From positions 25,233 through 89,232 of the forward strand of contig JAFSJF010000131.1 in the NCBI GenBank assembly GCA_017439405.1: a DNA stretch of 64,000 nucleotides, in the 5' to 3' direction. A program made the translations under genes and the position numbers. The notes beneath the pieces were generated by a model. The model did not search any database, was not told where the DNA came from, and worked only from the letters and a program-made list of their open reading frames with translations. This DNA comes from Bacteroidales bacterium. Lineage in GTDB: Bacteria > Bacteroidota > Bacteroidia > Bacteroidales > F082. Shown piece by piece: positions 1 to 8,188 of the stretch; the first letter of the stretch is position 1; each line of letters starts with the position of its first letter.

Positions 1-307
1 GGTCGTATTGGCCGTCGTAGAGAAGCTTGGCTATGAAAAGCACGAGGATGCCCATCAGCAAAGGCTCGGCAGGGAGGGAGATGGCCAAACCGGATTCTAA
101 TGCCTTCAAATTGACCGAAAGGGGTACTGTGAAAGCTGTGAGCAACAACACTTTATCCAACGAGAAGATGTAGAGCAGCAAAACGCCAAGCACCACGGGC
201 AGTCCGAAAAACAGGTAAGTGTTCTTCTTTACGACAAAGAACAGCCCCACGGCCACGAAGATGGCAGCGATGACATAAAGCCAGGCTATTTTTGCTCTTT
301 TCTCCAC
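1..307 (-). CDS. O-antigen polymerase/ligase-like membrane protein (N-terminal part)
   Basis: Only the first ~102 residues are in the window; the gene continues off the left edge. The translated part is almost entirely hydrophobic, with three likely membrane segments (WLYVIAAIFVAVGLFFVV, then FFGLPVVLGVLLLYIF, then LLMGILVLFIAKLL), as at the N-terminus of Wzy/O-antigen ligase proteins. I chose the GTG at 305-307, three bases after the stop of the upstream Wzz-like gene, which suggests translational coupling. The neighbours (two Wzz-like proteins and a Wzx flippase) make a surface-polysaccharide polymerase or ligase the natural reading. The family call rests on context plus hydrophobicity; no catalytic loop is visible here. 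Confidence 0.5.
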   Translation of the reverse strand, partial: MEKRAKIAWLYVIAAIFVAVGLFFVVKKNTYLFFGLPVVLGVLLLYIFSLDKVLLLTAFTVPLSVNLKALESGLAISLPAEPLLMGILVLFIAKLLYDGQYD

Positions 308-310
308 AAC

Positions 311-1246
311 TTAACGGTTTTCGGCAACGAAGCGCTTCCTGTTCTCGATGATGAAGATGACGACAATGGACAGCAGCAACGCACCCAAGGCACTCAATGC
401 GACCACTACCCAACGCACGGGGAAGGATTTCTTGTCGGCGGGGAAGGGCTCGTTGATGATGTTGGAGTAGGTGAGCTGCGAATGGAAGAAACGTAGCTCT
501 TTCTCGTAGTCGAGTTTGGTGGCGACATAAGTGTTGCCTTCTGCGGCAATCTTGGTGTGCAAGTCATGGATTTCGGCACCATACAGCTGAAGGTTGTTCT
601 GGATTTCGTTGGCTTTCGACGAACCGCTCAACAGGCTTCTCGTGGCCTCACGAGTTTGGCTGGAAATGTCGGAAAGCCCGTAGGTGGTGCAATATTCGGT
701 GTAGAGTCTTTTCAGCGAGTCGATGTTTTGCTGCTTCTCGCGCAACTGCCTTTCGTACATGGCGACAACTTCGCCAACCTTCTGAGTATGAAGGTAATGC
801 ACTTTTTGGTCGTAGAAGTTGAGTATGTCGCGTGCGATGTTGCAAGCCACAAACGGGTCTTTGTCCATCACGGTAATGCTGATGGCCTCGTAGGGAGTCT
901 TGCTGATCTTGATTTTGCTGTGGTACTCGTTGAGCATATAGGTCTTGCCAAACTTGTAGTTTTTGTCAATCCCATAGTCAGTCCAGAGGTCGTACTTTTC
1001 GATGATGGAATCCGTAATCGACTGAGAGTTGATGATTTGCAGCATCTGCTCGGTCTCGCTTTCATCTGAGTATGGGCTGATGTTGGCGGGATAGGCCACG
1101 GCCTCCGACTTGTAGAGCGGAGTGATGAATGTGGAGCTTGAGAAAATGGCTCCGCAAACGGCCGCAGCGAGGGTGATGATGAGGATGTGCCACTTCCATT
1201 TCAGGATGATTTGGACTAAGGAAAGGTTGTTGAAGTTGTTATCCAT
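311..1246 (-). CDS. Wzz/Wzc-type polysaccharide chain-length determinant
   Basis: A protein of about 311 residues with a cytoplasmic N-terminus, a first membrane segment (WHILIITLAAAVCGAIFSS), a long periplasmic region with a coiled-coil stretch (REKQQNIDSLKRLYTEY) and a second membrane segment near the C-terminus (WVVVALSALGALLLSIVVIF). This two-helix plan, with FITPLYKSEA after the first helix, is typical of Wzz proteins that set O-antigen or capsule chain length in the inner membrane. I start it at the ATG at 1244-1246 (MDNNFNNLSLVQ) and not at the ATG at 1315, which overlaps the upstream gene by 14 bases. There is no C-terminal Walker-type tyrosine-kinase domain, so it is Wzz-like and not Wzc. 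It is one of two adjacent paralogues. Confidence 0.8.
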   Translation of the reverse strand: MDNNFNNLSLVQIILKWKWHILIITLAAAVCGAIFSSSTFITPLYKSEAVAYPANISPYSDESETEQMLQIINSQSITDSIIEKYDLWTDYGIDKNYKFGKTYMLNEYHSKIKISKTPYEAISITVMDKDPFVACNIARDILNFYDQKVHYLHTQKVGEVVAMYERQLREKQQNIDSLKRLYTEYCTTYGLSDISSQTREATRSLLSGSSKANEIQNNLQLYGAEIHDLHTKIAAEGNTYVATKLDYEKELRFFHSQLTYSNIINEPFPADKKSFPVRWVVVALSALGALLLSIVVIFIIENRKRFVAENR

Positions 1247-1301
1247 GACTTGATTTGTTGTTTTCTGAATAGTGTGATTTGTGCTTGATGATCTTCTTAA
1301 T

Positions 1302-2369
1302 TCAATCTTTTTCAAGATGTTCGCGTTTTTTCTTGGCCGCTTCTTTTTCGGCCTCGCGGCGAAAAAAGCCTTTCGACCGATCGTAAGCCACGATGCAGAA
1401 AATGAGCAGCAGGAAAGTGCTCAATACCGTGACCACCACGATGATCCAACGCACAGGATAGCTCTTGCGCTCTGCTTGGAAGGCCGAGGTGACCACGAAC
1501 TTGTGTGGGATGAACTCGGTGGCATCCACCTTGGCTTCCTCGTATTTCGACTTCACCAAAGAGAGTTGCAGGCGGTCGTTGTCCAAACGCTCGTTGATGG
1601 CGTATGAGGCACCGCCATACTTGGCCAGAATGTCCAATTGCTCTTGTATGTTCCTGACCCCCTGTGTGTTGCTCTTACCAAGCTCGACGGCCAATTGCCT
1701 GCTGAGCATCTCCACTTGCGACTCGTAGTCGAACACGCCGAGCTTGCGAAGGGTGTTCAGCGAGTCCTCCAACAGGTGCATTTCGTTCCAAAGCGTGGTG
1801 TATTCCTGCTCTACGATACGGAACGCTTCGATGGCCACTTCCTTCTGCATTTGGTTCATGGTGCTGTCGAAGATTTCGGCAATCTCATTGGCGATTCGGG
1901 CCGAAAGAGCAGCATCGGAATCCAAAACGGTGATTTTCACCGCGTTGTATTCCGTACGGCGAAACTTGATACGACTGTCATACAGCTTGTTGAGCTTGGT
2001 GATGGGGTATTTGCTGTCGGGTTTGATTTTGTAATGCTCCATCAAGTTGAACCGGCTGATGACCTTGTCGCGCACGCGGTTCGAATTGAGTACCTGAAGC
2101 ATTTGCTCTGTCTGTTCGTCCTCGCCGAAGTTCATGATGTCCTTTTCCGACTGGTAGGTGGTGCTAATCAGCACTTTGGAGATGGAGTTGCTGGAAGTGG
2201 GGTAGATGATGGTCGTCGATTTGTAGAGCGGCGTGATGAAAAACGGCGAACTGAAAACGACTGCCAACACTGCCGCTGCTGCCAAAATGATGAGCAGAGG
2301 CCTGCGGTACTCCACAAGAAGCTTGCATAAGTATTTGGAACTGTAGGTGTTGCGTTTTTGTTCTTCCAT
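1302..2369 (-). CDS. Wzz/Wzc-type polysaccharide chain-length determinant (second copy)
   Basis: About 355 residues with the same plan as the next gene: a helix (PLLIILAAAAVLAVVFSSPFF) followed by ITPLYKSTT, a periplasmic coiled-coil region, a second helix (WIIVVVTVLSTFLLLIFCIVAY) and a basic, Glu/Lys-rich cytoplasmic tail ending near KKKREHLEKD. The start is the ATG at 2367-2369 (MEEQKRNTYS); the longer reading frame to 2435 would translate through a well-formed promoter. Products of this family sit in the inner membrane and tune polymer length with Wzy. The two tandem copies are diverged and may set different modal lengths or form hetero-oligomers; that is inference. Confidence 0.8.
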   Translation of the reverse strand: MEEQKRNTYSSKYLCKLLVEYRRPLLIILAAAAVLAVVFSSPFFITPLYKSTTIIYPTSSNSISKVLISTTYQSEKDIMNFGEDEQTEQMLQVLNSNRVRDKVISRFNLMEHYKIKPDSKYPITKLNKLYDSRIKFRRTEYNAVKITVLDSDAALSARIANEIAEIFDSTMNQMQKEVAIEAFRIVEQEYTTLWNEMHLLEDSLNTLRKLGVFDYESQVEMLSRQLAVELGKSNTQGVRNIQEQLDILAKYGGASYAINERLDNDRLQLSLVKSKYEEAKVDATEFIPHKFVVTSAFQAERKSYPVRWIIVVVTVLSTFLLLIFCIVAYDRSKGFFRREAEKEAAKKKREHLEKD

Positions 2370-2391
2370 GATTCGTTCTGAAATGAGTTGC

Positions 2392-2421
2392 CAAAGGTAG
2401 GAAATATTCCTGAAATGGCAA
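2392..2421 (-). promoter_or_regulatory. Bacteroidetes-type promoter for the wzz pair
   Basis: On the minus strand a TTG (2419-2421) is followed after 19 bases by TACCTTTG (2392-2399), matching -33 TTTG / -7 TAnnTTTG. It implies a leader of about 15-20 bases before the ATG at 2369. It gives the wzz pair and wzy a promoter separate from wzx. Confidence 0.75.
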
Positions 2422-2436
2422 TCAAAATAGTTCAAA

Positions 2437-3927
2437 TCAGGCGTTTTTTTCCTTTGGCAGGATGAGGCTGACGATTTCCTTCAGGCTGAGCAATCGGGTG
2501 AGGAAAACCAAGCCGCAATTGGCGACAAAGGCAATGCCAAAACCAAGCATCCAATTGATACTCAACTGCTTGAAAATGTAGGTAACCAAAGTGACGCTCG
2601 CGGCGAAAACGATGATGTTGAGCCAATAGCGTCCACCAATTTCCAATTTAAGGATGCGGTTGGCGAGCAAGTACTGCAAGAAAGCAGTGACCGCTTGCAC
2701 GCAGAGGCTGGTAGAGGCCGCCCCCACTGCCTTGAATCGTGGTATGACAATGAGATTCAGCAGGATATTGATGACTACGCCTGCCGCTGCCACGAGGTTG
2801 AGTTGCTTGAGGCTTCCATTTGCCGTGAGCAAAGTTCCAAAAACGTATGTTGTTGAAAGACAGAAGAAACTGCCCATAAGCAAGGGGAACACGTTGGCGT
2901 ATTGCCCGATGCGCACGAGGTAGGCGGCTTCGGTTTCGGCAGCTTCGGGGCGATACATCATCTGCATGATTTCCTGACGGTATAACACGCACATCACGAG
3001 GACGATGCCTGCCATGGCCACGATGACGTTGAACGAGGTCTTGACCAAGTTGTTGAGTTCCGTCTTGTTTTTCAGCGTGGCGGCAAACATGGGCAACAAC
3101 ATGATAGCGAAGAGGTTGGAGATGTTGTTGCCCGCGTCGAAGAGGCGGTAGGCGCGGCTATAGACCCCGGCTTGCACGCCCTTGTCGTCCAAAAGACGCT
3201 CAAGCAAGACTGGCTCAATGCGGCTATAGACGCTCATCAGCAGCACGAGCAGGGCGAAAGGCAGGCTTTGGCGCAGTATCTCCTTGAAAAACCGGAAGTT
3301 GATCTTGAAGTTGAGGCTTTCGACGCGGCGCAAGACGACGGTCAGGGCAAAGGCGATGGTGCAAACGTAGGCCACGGTCTGCGCCTGCAAGTACCAGATA
3401 ATGTTGAATTTCTCTCGCGGGAACCAGCCGCTCCACAACATGAGGCACATGAGCAGGATGGCCAACACGCGGTCGAAAACGCTCAAAATGCTGTCTTGCT
3501 TGAAGAGGAGCAGGCCTTGTATGTTTGAACGAAGATAAAGAATGAAAGAAAGCAGTATTTGGTTCAAGCCGCACCAAAGCAACAGCTTGAGTTTCAATCC
3601 TTCGCAATAGCCGAGGAAGTAGCCGACAATGAAGATGACCACGGCATAGAGCAGTCCCAACAGCAGCTTGGTTTCGGTGAGGCCGCCGAAGTGTTTCGAG
3701 AGGTTTTTCGGGTCTTGCGCGACGGCGCGGCTGTTGAAGTTGGTGATGCCGAGGTCGAGCAATATATAAAATAGGTAAGAGAAGTTGAACAGGGCTTGGT
3801 AGGTGCCGTAGGAGGCGTCGCCGAGCAGGTTTTGCACCTCGCGGTCGATGCCGAGAATCCAGAACGGCTTCACCAACAAGTTGAGAAACAGCAGGAAAAT
3901 GATATTTTTGATGAAGCGGTTGGGCAT
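2437..3927 (-). CDS. Wzx-type polysaccharide flippase (MATE/MOP superfamily)
   Basis: About 496 residues with a dozen or more hydrophobic segments spread along the length. It begins MPNRFIKNIIFLLFLNLLVKPFWILGIDREVQNLLG and carries YGTYQALFNFSYLFYILLDLGI, the usual opening of Bacteroidetes polysaccharide biosynthesis proteins of the MOP flippase superfamily. Such proteins flip lipid-linked oligosaccharide across the inner membrane. I prefer the ATG at 3925-3927 to the upstream ATG at 4020 because a TACTTTTG promoter element lies between them. It is the first gene of the minus-strand run wzx-wzz-wzz-wzy. Substrate cannot be read from the sequence. Confidence 0.85.
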   Translation of the reverse strand: MPNRFIKNIIFLLFLNLLVKPFWILGIDREVQNLLGDASYGTYQALFNFSYLFYILLDLGITNFNSRAVAQDPKNLSKHFGGLTETKLLLGLLYAVVIFIVGYFLGYCEGLKLKLLLWCGLNQILLSFILYLRSNIQGLLLFKQDSILSVFDRVLAILLMCLMLWSGWFPREKFNIIWYLQAQTVAYVCTIAFALTVVLRRVESLNFKINFRFFKEILRQSLPFALLVLLMSVYSRIEPVLLERLLDDKGVQAGVYSRAYRLFDAGNNISNLFAIMLLPMFAATLKNKTELNNLVKTSFNVIVAMAGIVLVMCVLYRQEIMQMMYRPEAAETEAAYLVRIGQYANVFPLLMGSFFCLSTTYVFGTLLTANGSLKQLNLVAAAGVVINILLNLIVIPRFKAVGAASTSLCVQAVTAFLQYLLANRILKLEIGGRYWLNIIVFAASVTLVTYIFKQLSINWMLGFGIAFVANCGLVFLTRLLSLKEIVSLILPKEKNA

Positions 3928-3949
3928 ATAGGCGTTGATGTTCAAACGG

Positions 3950-3957
3950 CAAAAGTA
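3950..3957 (-). promoter_or_regulatory. -7 element upstream of wzx
   Basis: TACTTTTG on the minus strand, 22 bases before the chosen wzx start. The surrounding TTTCCTACTTTTG resembles other strong promoters in this window (24405, 57400, 60246). No well-spaced -33 TTG is visible. Confidence 0.5.
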
Positions 3958-4040
3958 GGAAAAATTCCGTTTCAAGCGATTTTCGGCTCCCGTTTTGGAA
4001 ATTATGTGTATTTTTACCACCGCAAATTGATACCAAAACG

Positions 4041-4316
4041 ATGATCAAGGAAAAAGAGATAGCCGACACCATGGTTGACGAACTCGTTGATAATGAGAAA
4101 AGTCTGCTCCTCATCAACGACGACGTGAACACCTTTGAATACGTCATCGAGACGCTGATGAAGGTGTGCCACCACACCCGCGAGCAGGCCGAAACCTGCG
4201 CTTGGATTACGCACTACAAAGGCAAGTGCACCGTGATGCACGGCAGCTTCGAGGAACTGAAGCCTTATTACGACATCCTGCTTGACCATCAATTGACAGT
4301 AAAAATCACGGATTAA
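4041..4316 (+). CDS. clpS: ATP-dependent Clp protease adaptor ClpS
   Basis: A 91-residue protein with the ClpS signature INDDVNTFEYVIETLMKVC: N26-D27-D28 correspond to the N-degron-binding loop, and H58 in THYKGKC lies where family members have the pocket histidine. ClpS delivers N-end-rule substrates to the ClpA/ClpC unfoldase in the cytoplasm. The normal partner clpA/clpC is not next to it; its stop codon overlaps the ATG of the RelA/SpoT gene by one base (TAATG), so the two are probably translationally coupled. The start ATG follows a short leader with no strong Shine-Dalgarno sequence. Confidence 0.92.
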   Translation: MIKEKEIADTMVDELVDNEKSLLLINDDVNTFEYVIETLMKVCHHTREQAETCAWITHYKGKCTVMHGSFEELKPYYDILLDHQLTVKITD

Positions 4317-6535
4317 TGGCAAGCTACTCATCATTGGAACTGTTGTCCATCCAACGGGCCTACGAGGAGATGTTGGCCGACATCAACCCGTCTGTGAATG
4401 CGCCTGAGCATTTGGCCTTGATTGACAAGGCTTTCCGTTACTGCTTGGAGAAATACGATGGATGCTATTTGCCGTCAGGCAAGGCTTACATGTTTCATCT
4501 GATCGACATGGCGCGGATTGCCGTGGTGGAGGTGGGATTAGGCTACATTTCCGTCGTGGCGGCTTTCCTTCACGGCATCGACTATAAGAATGACGTCAGC
4601 ATCAAGGAACTGCAAGATCAGTTTGGGCGGACGGTGGCCATCGTATTGGAGGATTTCAGCCAAATCTCGAAGCTCGACACCGAAAAGGTTGCCTACAACT
4701 CCGACAACTTCCAGGTGATGTTCCTCTCGCTGATTGACGACATGCGTGCCGTGTTGCTGAAGATTGTGCACCGTGTTTATGACGTCAGAAACCAGAACGA
4801 TGTGCTTCCCGACCGTTTGGCGAAGTATTTCCATGAGATCAAGTACATCTACATTCCCATCGTGCACCGACTTGGATTGTACAAGCTGAAGGCCGAGCTT
4901 GAGGAGAAACTGATGCTCTACGAGAATCCTGCGATGTTTCAAGAGATAAAGGCCAAGATTGAAGCCACCCACGAGGCCCGAAAGAAGACGGCCGAGGACT
5001 TCATCTCGCGCATTTCGGAAAGCATCGACGCAGAGCTGGAACGTACCAAGAAGAACGGCAAGCACAAATATGCCTATTCCGTCAAGTGGCGCTTGAAGTC
5101 GATTCCTTCGATTTACGCCAAGATGAAAGCGCAGAACGTGCCCTTCGAGGAGGTCTATGACCTGATGGCGGCACGTGTCATCATCCGTTGCGCCCTGAAG
5201 GACGAGCAGGAGTGCTGCTGGAGCGTCTATTCGGCCATCACCAACCTCTTCGAGCCTATGCCCGAACGTCTCCGCGACTGGATTACGAAGCCGAAAGCCT
5301 CTGGATATGAGTCGCTTCACACGACGGTGAAGTACGACGACAAGCTTTGGTTCGAGGTGCAGATTCGCACCACGCGCATGGACGACATCGCCGAAACAGG
5401 GCAGGCTGCGCATTATTTATATAAAGGTGAGAAGGAGACATCCGAGGAATGGTTGCTCAATGTGCGCGAAGTGCTTGAAAACCCCGGATTGGTGTCGTTC
5501 GAGAACTCTTACAAGAAGATTTACAAATCCGATAAGATCTTCATCTTCACCCCAGAAGGCGACTTGAAACAGTTGCCGCTCGGCTCCACGGTGCTTGATT
5601 TCGCCTACGAAATCCACACCCGCGTGGGCGAGACCTGCAACGGCGCTCGCGTCAATGGGCGCATGGTGCCCATCCGACATGAACTGAACAACGGAGACAG
5701 AGTGGAAGTCATCACGAGCAAGAAACAGTCGCCCCGCGCCGACTGGCTCAACGTGGTTGTCACGGAAAAAGCAAAGAACAAGATTCGGCGCTATCTGAAG
5801 GAAGAGGAACTGAAGGAGTCGGAGATGGGTAAAGGACTGTTGCAGAGACGTTTGAAGAACTGGAAACTCCCGTTCTCGGAAACAGTGGTCGATATGTTAG
5901 TGAGGGAGTTCAAGTTGGAGAATTCCTTGCAGCTTTACCACCAAATCTCGACGGAGAAAATCGACATTACCGATGTGAAGCACTTCCTGACCATCAAGTT
6001 CGGCGAAATGGCTGAAAAGGCGGAAAGGCCTGCGCCTGAGCAAATTGAATCGAACAAGAAGGACGGCGGCCAAAGCGAAATGGAAGAGAGCCTTTCCATC
6101 GGCGAGGATATCGACCATGTGACCTACAAACTTGCAAAATGTTGCAATCCCATTCCTGGCGACCGCGTTTTTGGCTTCGTCACCAGCGATGGTACCATCA
6201 GCATACACCGCACTAACTGCCCAAATGCCAAAGGGTTGCAACAACGTTATGGCTACCGCATCATCAAAGTGAAATGGAACGGCATGGAGAGCAACGTCTC
6301 GCAAGCCACCATCAGCATCCATGGCCACGACGTGATGGGGCTGTTGGGCAGAATCACCAAAATCATCTCGGAAGACTTGCAGGTGAACATGAAAAACATC
6401 ATGTTCAACACCGACAAGGAAGGCTTCTTTCAGGGAAAAATCGTGCTACAAATCGCAGACGTGGCCGCTTTGGAACAATTGATGGACAAGATAAAATCCG
6501 TTGAAGGTATTATTGATGTCATTAGAATTGATTGA
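4316..6535 (+). CDS. relA: RelA/SpoT-family (p)ppGpp synthetase with degenerate hydrolase domain
   Basis: 739 residues with the full long-RSH order: HD-like hydrolase region (about 30-200), synthetase (about 240-390, with KYAYSVKWRLKSIPSIYAKM, YDLMAARVI, GYESLHTTV and VQIRTTRMDDIAETGQAAH), TGS (about 400-465, KIFIFTPEGDLKQLPLGSTVLDFAYEIHT), Cys-containing zinc-finger-like region (KLAKCCNPIPGD) and C-terminal ACT (about 660-739). In bifunctional Rel enzymes the second metal-binding HD reads HDxxED; here it is H86-G87-I-D-Y-K, so hydrolysis is probably lost while synthetase motifs are intact. The synthetase stretch RLRDWI resembles the basic RxKD class more than the acidic ExDD class. Named relA for the inferred synthetase-only activity; it could be catalogued as spoT/rel. 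Confidence 0.9.
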   Translation: MASYSSLELLSIQRAYEEMLADINPSVNAPEHLALIDKAFRYCLEKYDGCYLPSGKAYMFHLIDMARIAVVEVGLGYISVVAAFLHGIDYKNDVSIKELQDQFGRTVAIVLEDFSQISKLDTEKVAYNSDNFQVMFLSLIDDMRAVLLKIVHRVYDVRNQNDVLPDRLAKYFHEIKYIYIPIVHRLGLYKLKAELEEKLMLYENPAMFQEIKAKIEATHEARKKTAEDFISRISESIDAELERTKKNGKHKYAYSVKWRLKSIPSIYAKMKAQNVPFEEVYDLMAARVIIRCALKDEQECCWSVYSAITNLFEPMPERLRDWITKPKASGYESLHTTVKYDDKLWFEVQIRTTRMDDIAETGQAAHYLYKGEKETSEEWLLNVREVLENPGLVSFENSYKKIYKSDKIFIFTPEGDLKQLPLGSTVLDFAYEIHTRVGETCNGARVNGRMVPIRHELNNGDRVEVITSKKQSPRADWLNVVVTEKAKNKIRRYLKEEELKESEMGKGLLQRRLKNWKLPFSETVVDMLVREFKLENSLQLYHQISTEKIDITDVKHFLTIKFGEMAEKAERPAPEQIESNKKDGGQSEMEESLSIGEDIDHVTYKLAKCCNPIPGDRVFGFVTSDGTISIHRTNCPNAKGLQQRYGYRIIKVKWNGMESNVSQATISIHGHDVMGLLGRITKIISEDLQVNMKNIMFNTDKEGFFQGKIVLQIADVAALEQLMDKIKSVEGIIDVIRID

Positions 6536-6560
6536 ACAACAATGAAATAGATAGTTCGTT

Positions 6561-8186
6561 ATGAAAAAGAAATTGTTTTTTGTTTCACTTTCACTCTTTT
6601 TTGCCACTGTTTCAACATTGTCGCAGGCACAACCGACAAGTGGCGCGTTTGGAATCGACAAAGAGAAGAAAATCATCGTGGCTACGGGAAAACTTCCTGA
6701 TGACGCCAAGCTCGTGAAGGAAACCATCGAATACGAAGGCAAGCCCTATACTTTTTATAGGAGCGAAATGCCGATTATAACCATCACTACCGACGGCCCG
6801 ATTGTCAATTCGCCTGCCGTGCATGGCACCATCACCGTGACCGACCCCAACCGTCCGACCATCACGATGCACGCAGGATTCAAGATTCGAGGGACTTCGT
6901 CGCAGCAGTACGAAAAGAAGTCGTATCGCGTTGAGCTGTGGGCAGATGAGACGGGTTCTGTAATGGCCGACACCACTTTCCTCGGGCTTCGCAGCGACGA
7001 TGACTGGAACCTCGAAGCCATGTGGGCGCAGCCTTTGCGCCTCCGCGACAAGGTGGCCAACGAACTGTGGATGGAGATGTATTCGCTTTCATACGCTGCC
7101 GACGAGCCGGAGGCTCGCCCAGGCATTCGGATGGAATACGCCGACTTGTTCATAAACGGCGAATACTTAGGTGTTTACGCCTTGACCGAGCGCATGGATC
7201 GCAAACAGCTCCAATTGAAGAAATACAACGGCGAGCTGCGTGGATTGCTATACAAGGGCAATGGATCGGGTGCGCCGACTTTCGAGAGCTTGCCCGCTTT
7301 TGACAATACGCTCGACACTTGGGACAACTACGAGTGGGTCTATCCCAACGAAAGCGACACGGCCATCAACTGGAGCCATCTTTATAGCTTCACCAATTTC
7401 GTGATGAATGCTTCCGACAACGTTTTCAATGCACAATACAATGCCCAGTTCGACAAAGCCAACGCCATCGATTACTTCTTGTTTGTCAATGCGTTGCAGG
7501 CGATGGACAACATGGGCCGCAACCTGTTTCTGGCACGTTATAAGAAGTCGGGGACGTATTTCTACCTTCCTTGGGACCTCGACGCCATTTGGGGTTTGGA
7601 CACCGACGGAAGCCAGACCCACAACGCCGAAGGCTTGATGAGCAACGGCTTCTTCGACCGCCTGATGCACGACTGCGCCACCAACGGTTTTGCAGCGTCG
7701 GCCCAAACGCGCTACAACGCCTTGCGCAACACCATCCTAACTCAAGACCATATCATGCAATTGATTCAAAACCAATACGATGAGTTGCTTCAAAACGGTG
7801 CTTACGACCGCGAACACGAAGCCTGGCCCGACTTCACCGTTGACGAGAACCAACTGACCTATATGAGCGAATGGTTGGAGGCCCGTTTCGCCTACTTGGA
7901 TGCAGAAATCAACGCGGCTTGCGGCACTTGGGATGTTAATGAAGCCATTGAAAACCAATTGGTTGAAGTGTATCCGAATCCCGCAAAGGACAGAATCAAT
8001 GTGCAGCTTGCTGAAACGGGTGAGGCCTCTGTCAGTGTGTACGACATGACGGGAAGGAGGGTTTATACCCATTGCGCTGAAACACAATCTTTTGTCATCC
8101 CAACACAAGGTTTTACGAAAGGCATTTACACCTTATTGATTAATACGGGTAGTCGTCAGGAAGTGAGTAGGGTGGTGGTGGAGTAA
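6561..8186 (+). CDS. Secreted CotH-like protein with type IX sorting domain
   Basis: 541 residues. A signal peptide (KKKLFFVSLSLFFATVSTLSQAQ) is followed by a CotH-family region: FKIRGTSSQQYEKKSYRVEL, ADLFINGEYLGVYALTERMDRK, and FYLPWDLDAIWG, the Asp-rich motif seen in CotH kinases. The C-terminal ~75 residues (VEVYPNPAKDRINVQL ... VYDMTGRRVY ... GIYTLLINTG) form a Por-secretion-system tail, so it should cross the outer membrane by the type IX system and be cleaved or anchored at the surface. CotH proteins in Bacillus are atypical protein kinases; activity and substrate here are unknown. It starts 25 bases after the RelA/SpoT gene, and its stop lies 2 bases from the stop of the convergent gene. 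Confidence 0.85.
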   Translation: MKKKLFFVSLSLFFATVSTLSQAQPTSGAFGIDKEKKIIVATGKLPDDAKLVKETIEYEGKPYTFYRSEMPIITITTDGPIVNSPAVHGTITVTDPNRPTITMHAGFKIRGTSSQQYEKKSYRVELWADETGSVMADTTFLGLRSDDDWNLEAMWAQPLRLRDKVANELWMEMYSLSYAADEPEARPGIRMEYADLFINGEYLGVYALTERMDRKQLQLKKYNGELRGLLYKGNGSGAPTFESLPAFDNTLDTWDNYEWVYPNESDTAINWSHLYSFTNFVMNASDNVFNAQYNAQFDKANAIDYFLFVNALQAMDNMGRNLFLARYKKSGTYFYLPWDLDAIWGLDTDGSQTHNAEGLMSNGFFDRLMHDCATNGFAASAQTRYNALRNTILTQDHIMQLIQNQYDELLQNGAYDREHEAWPDFTVDENQLTYMSEWLEARFAYLDAEINAACGTWDVNEAIENQLVEVYPNPAKDRINVQLAETGEASVSVYDMTGRRVYTHCAETQSFVIPTQGFTKGIYTLLINTGSRQEVSRVVVE

Positions 8187-8188
8187 GC

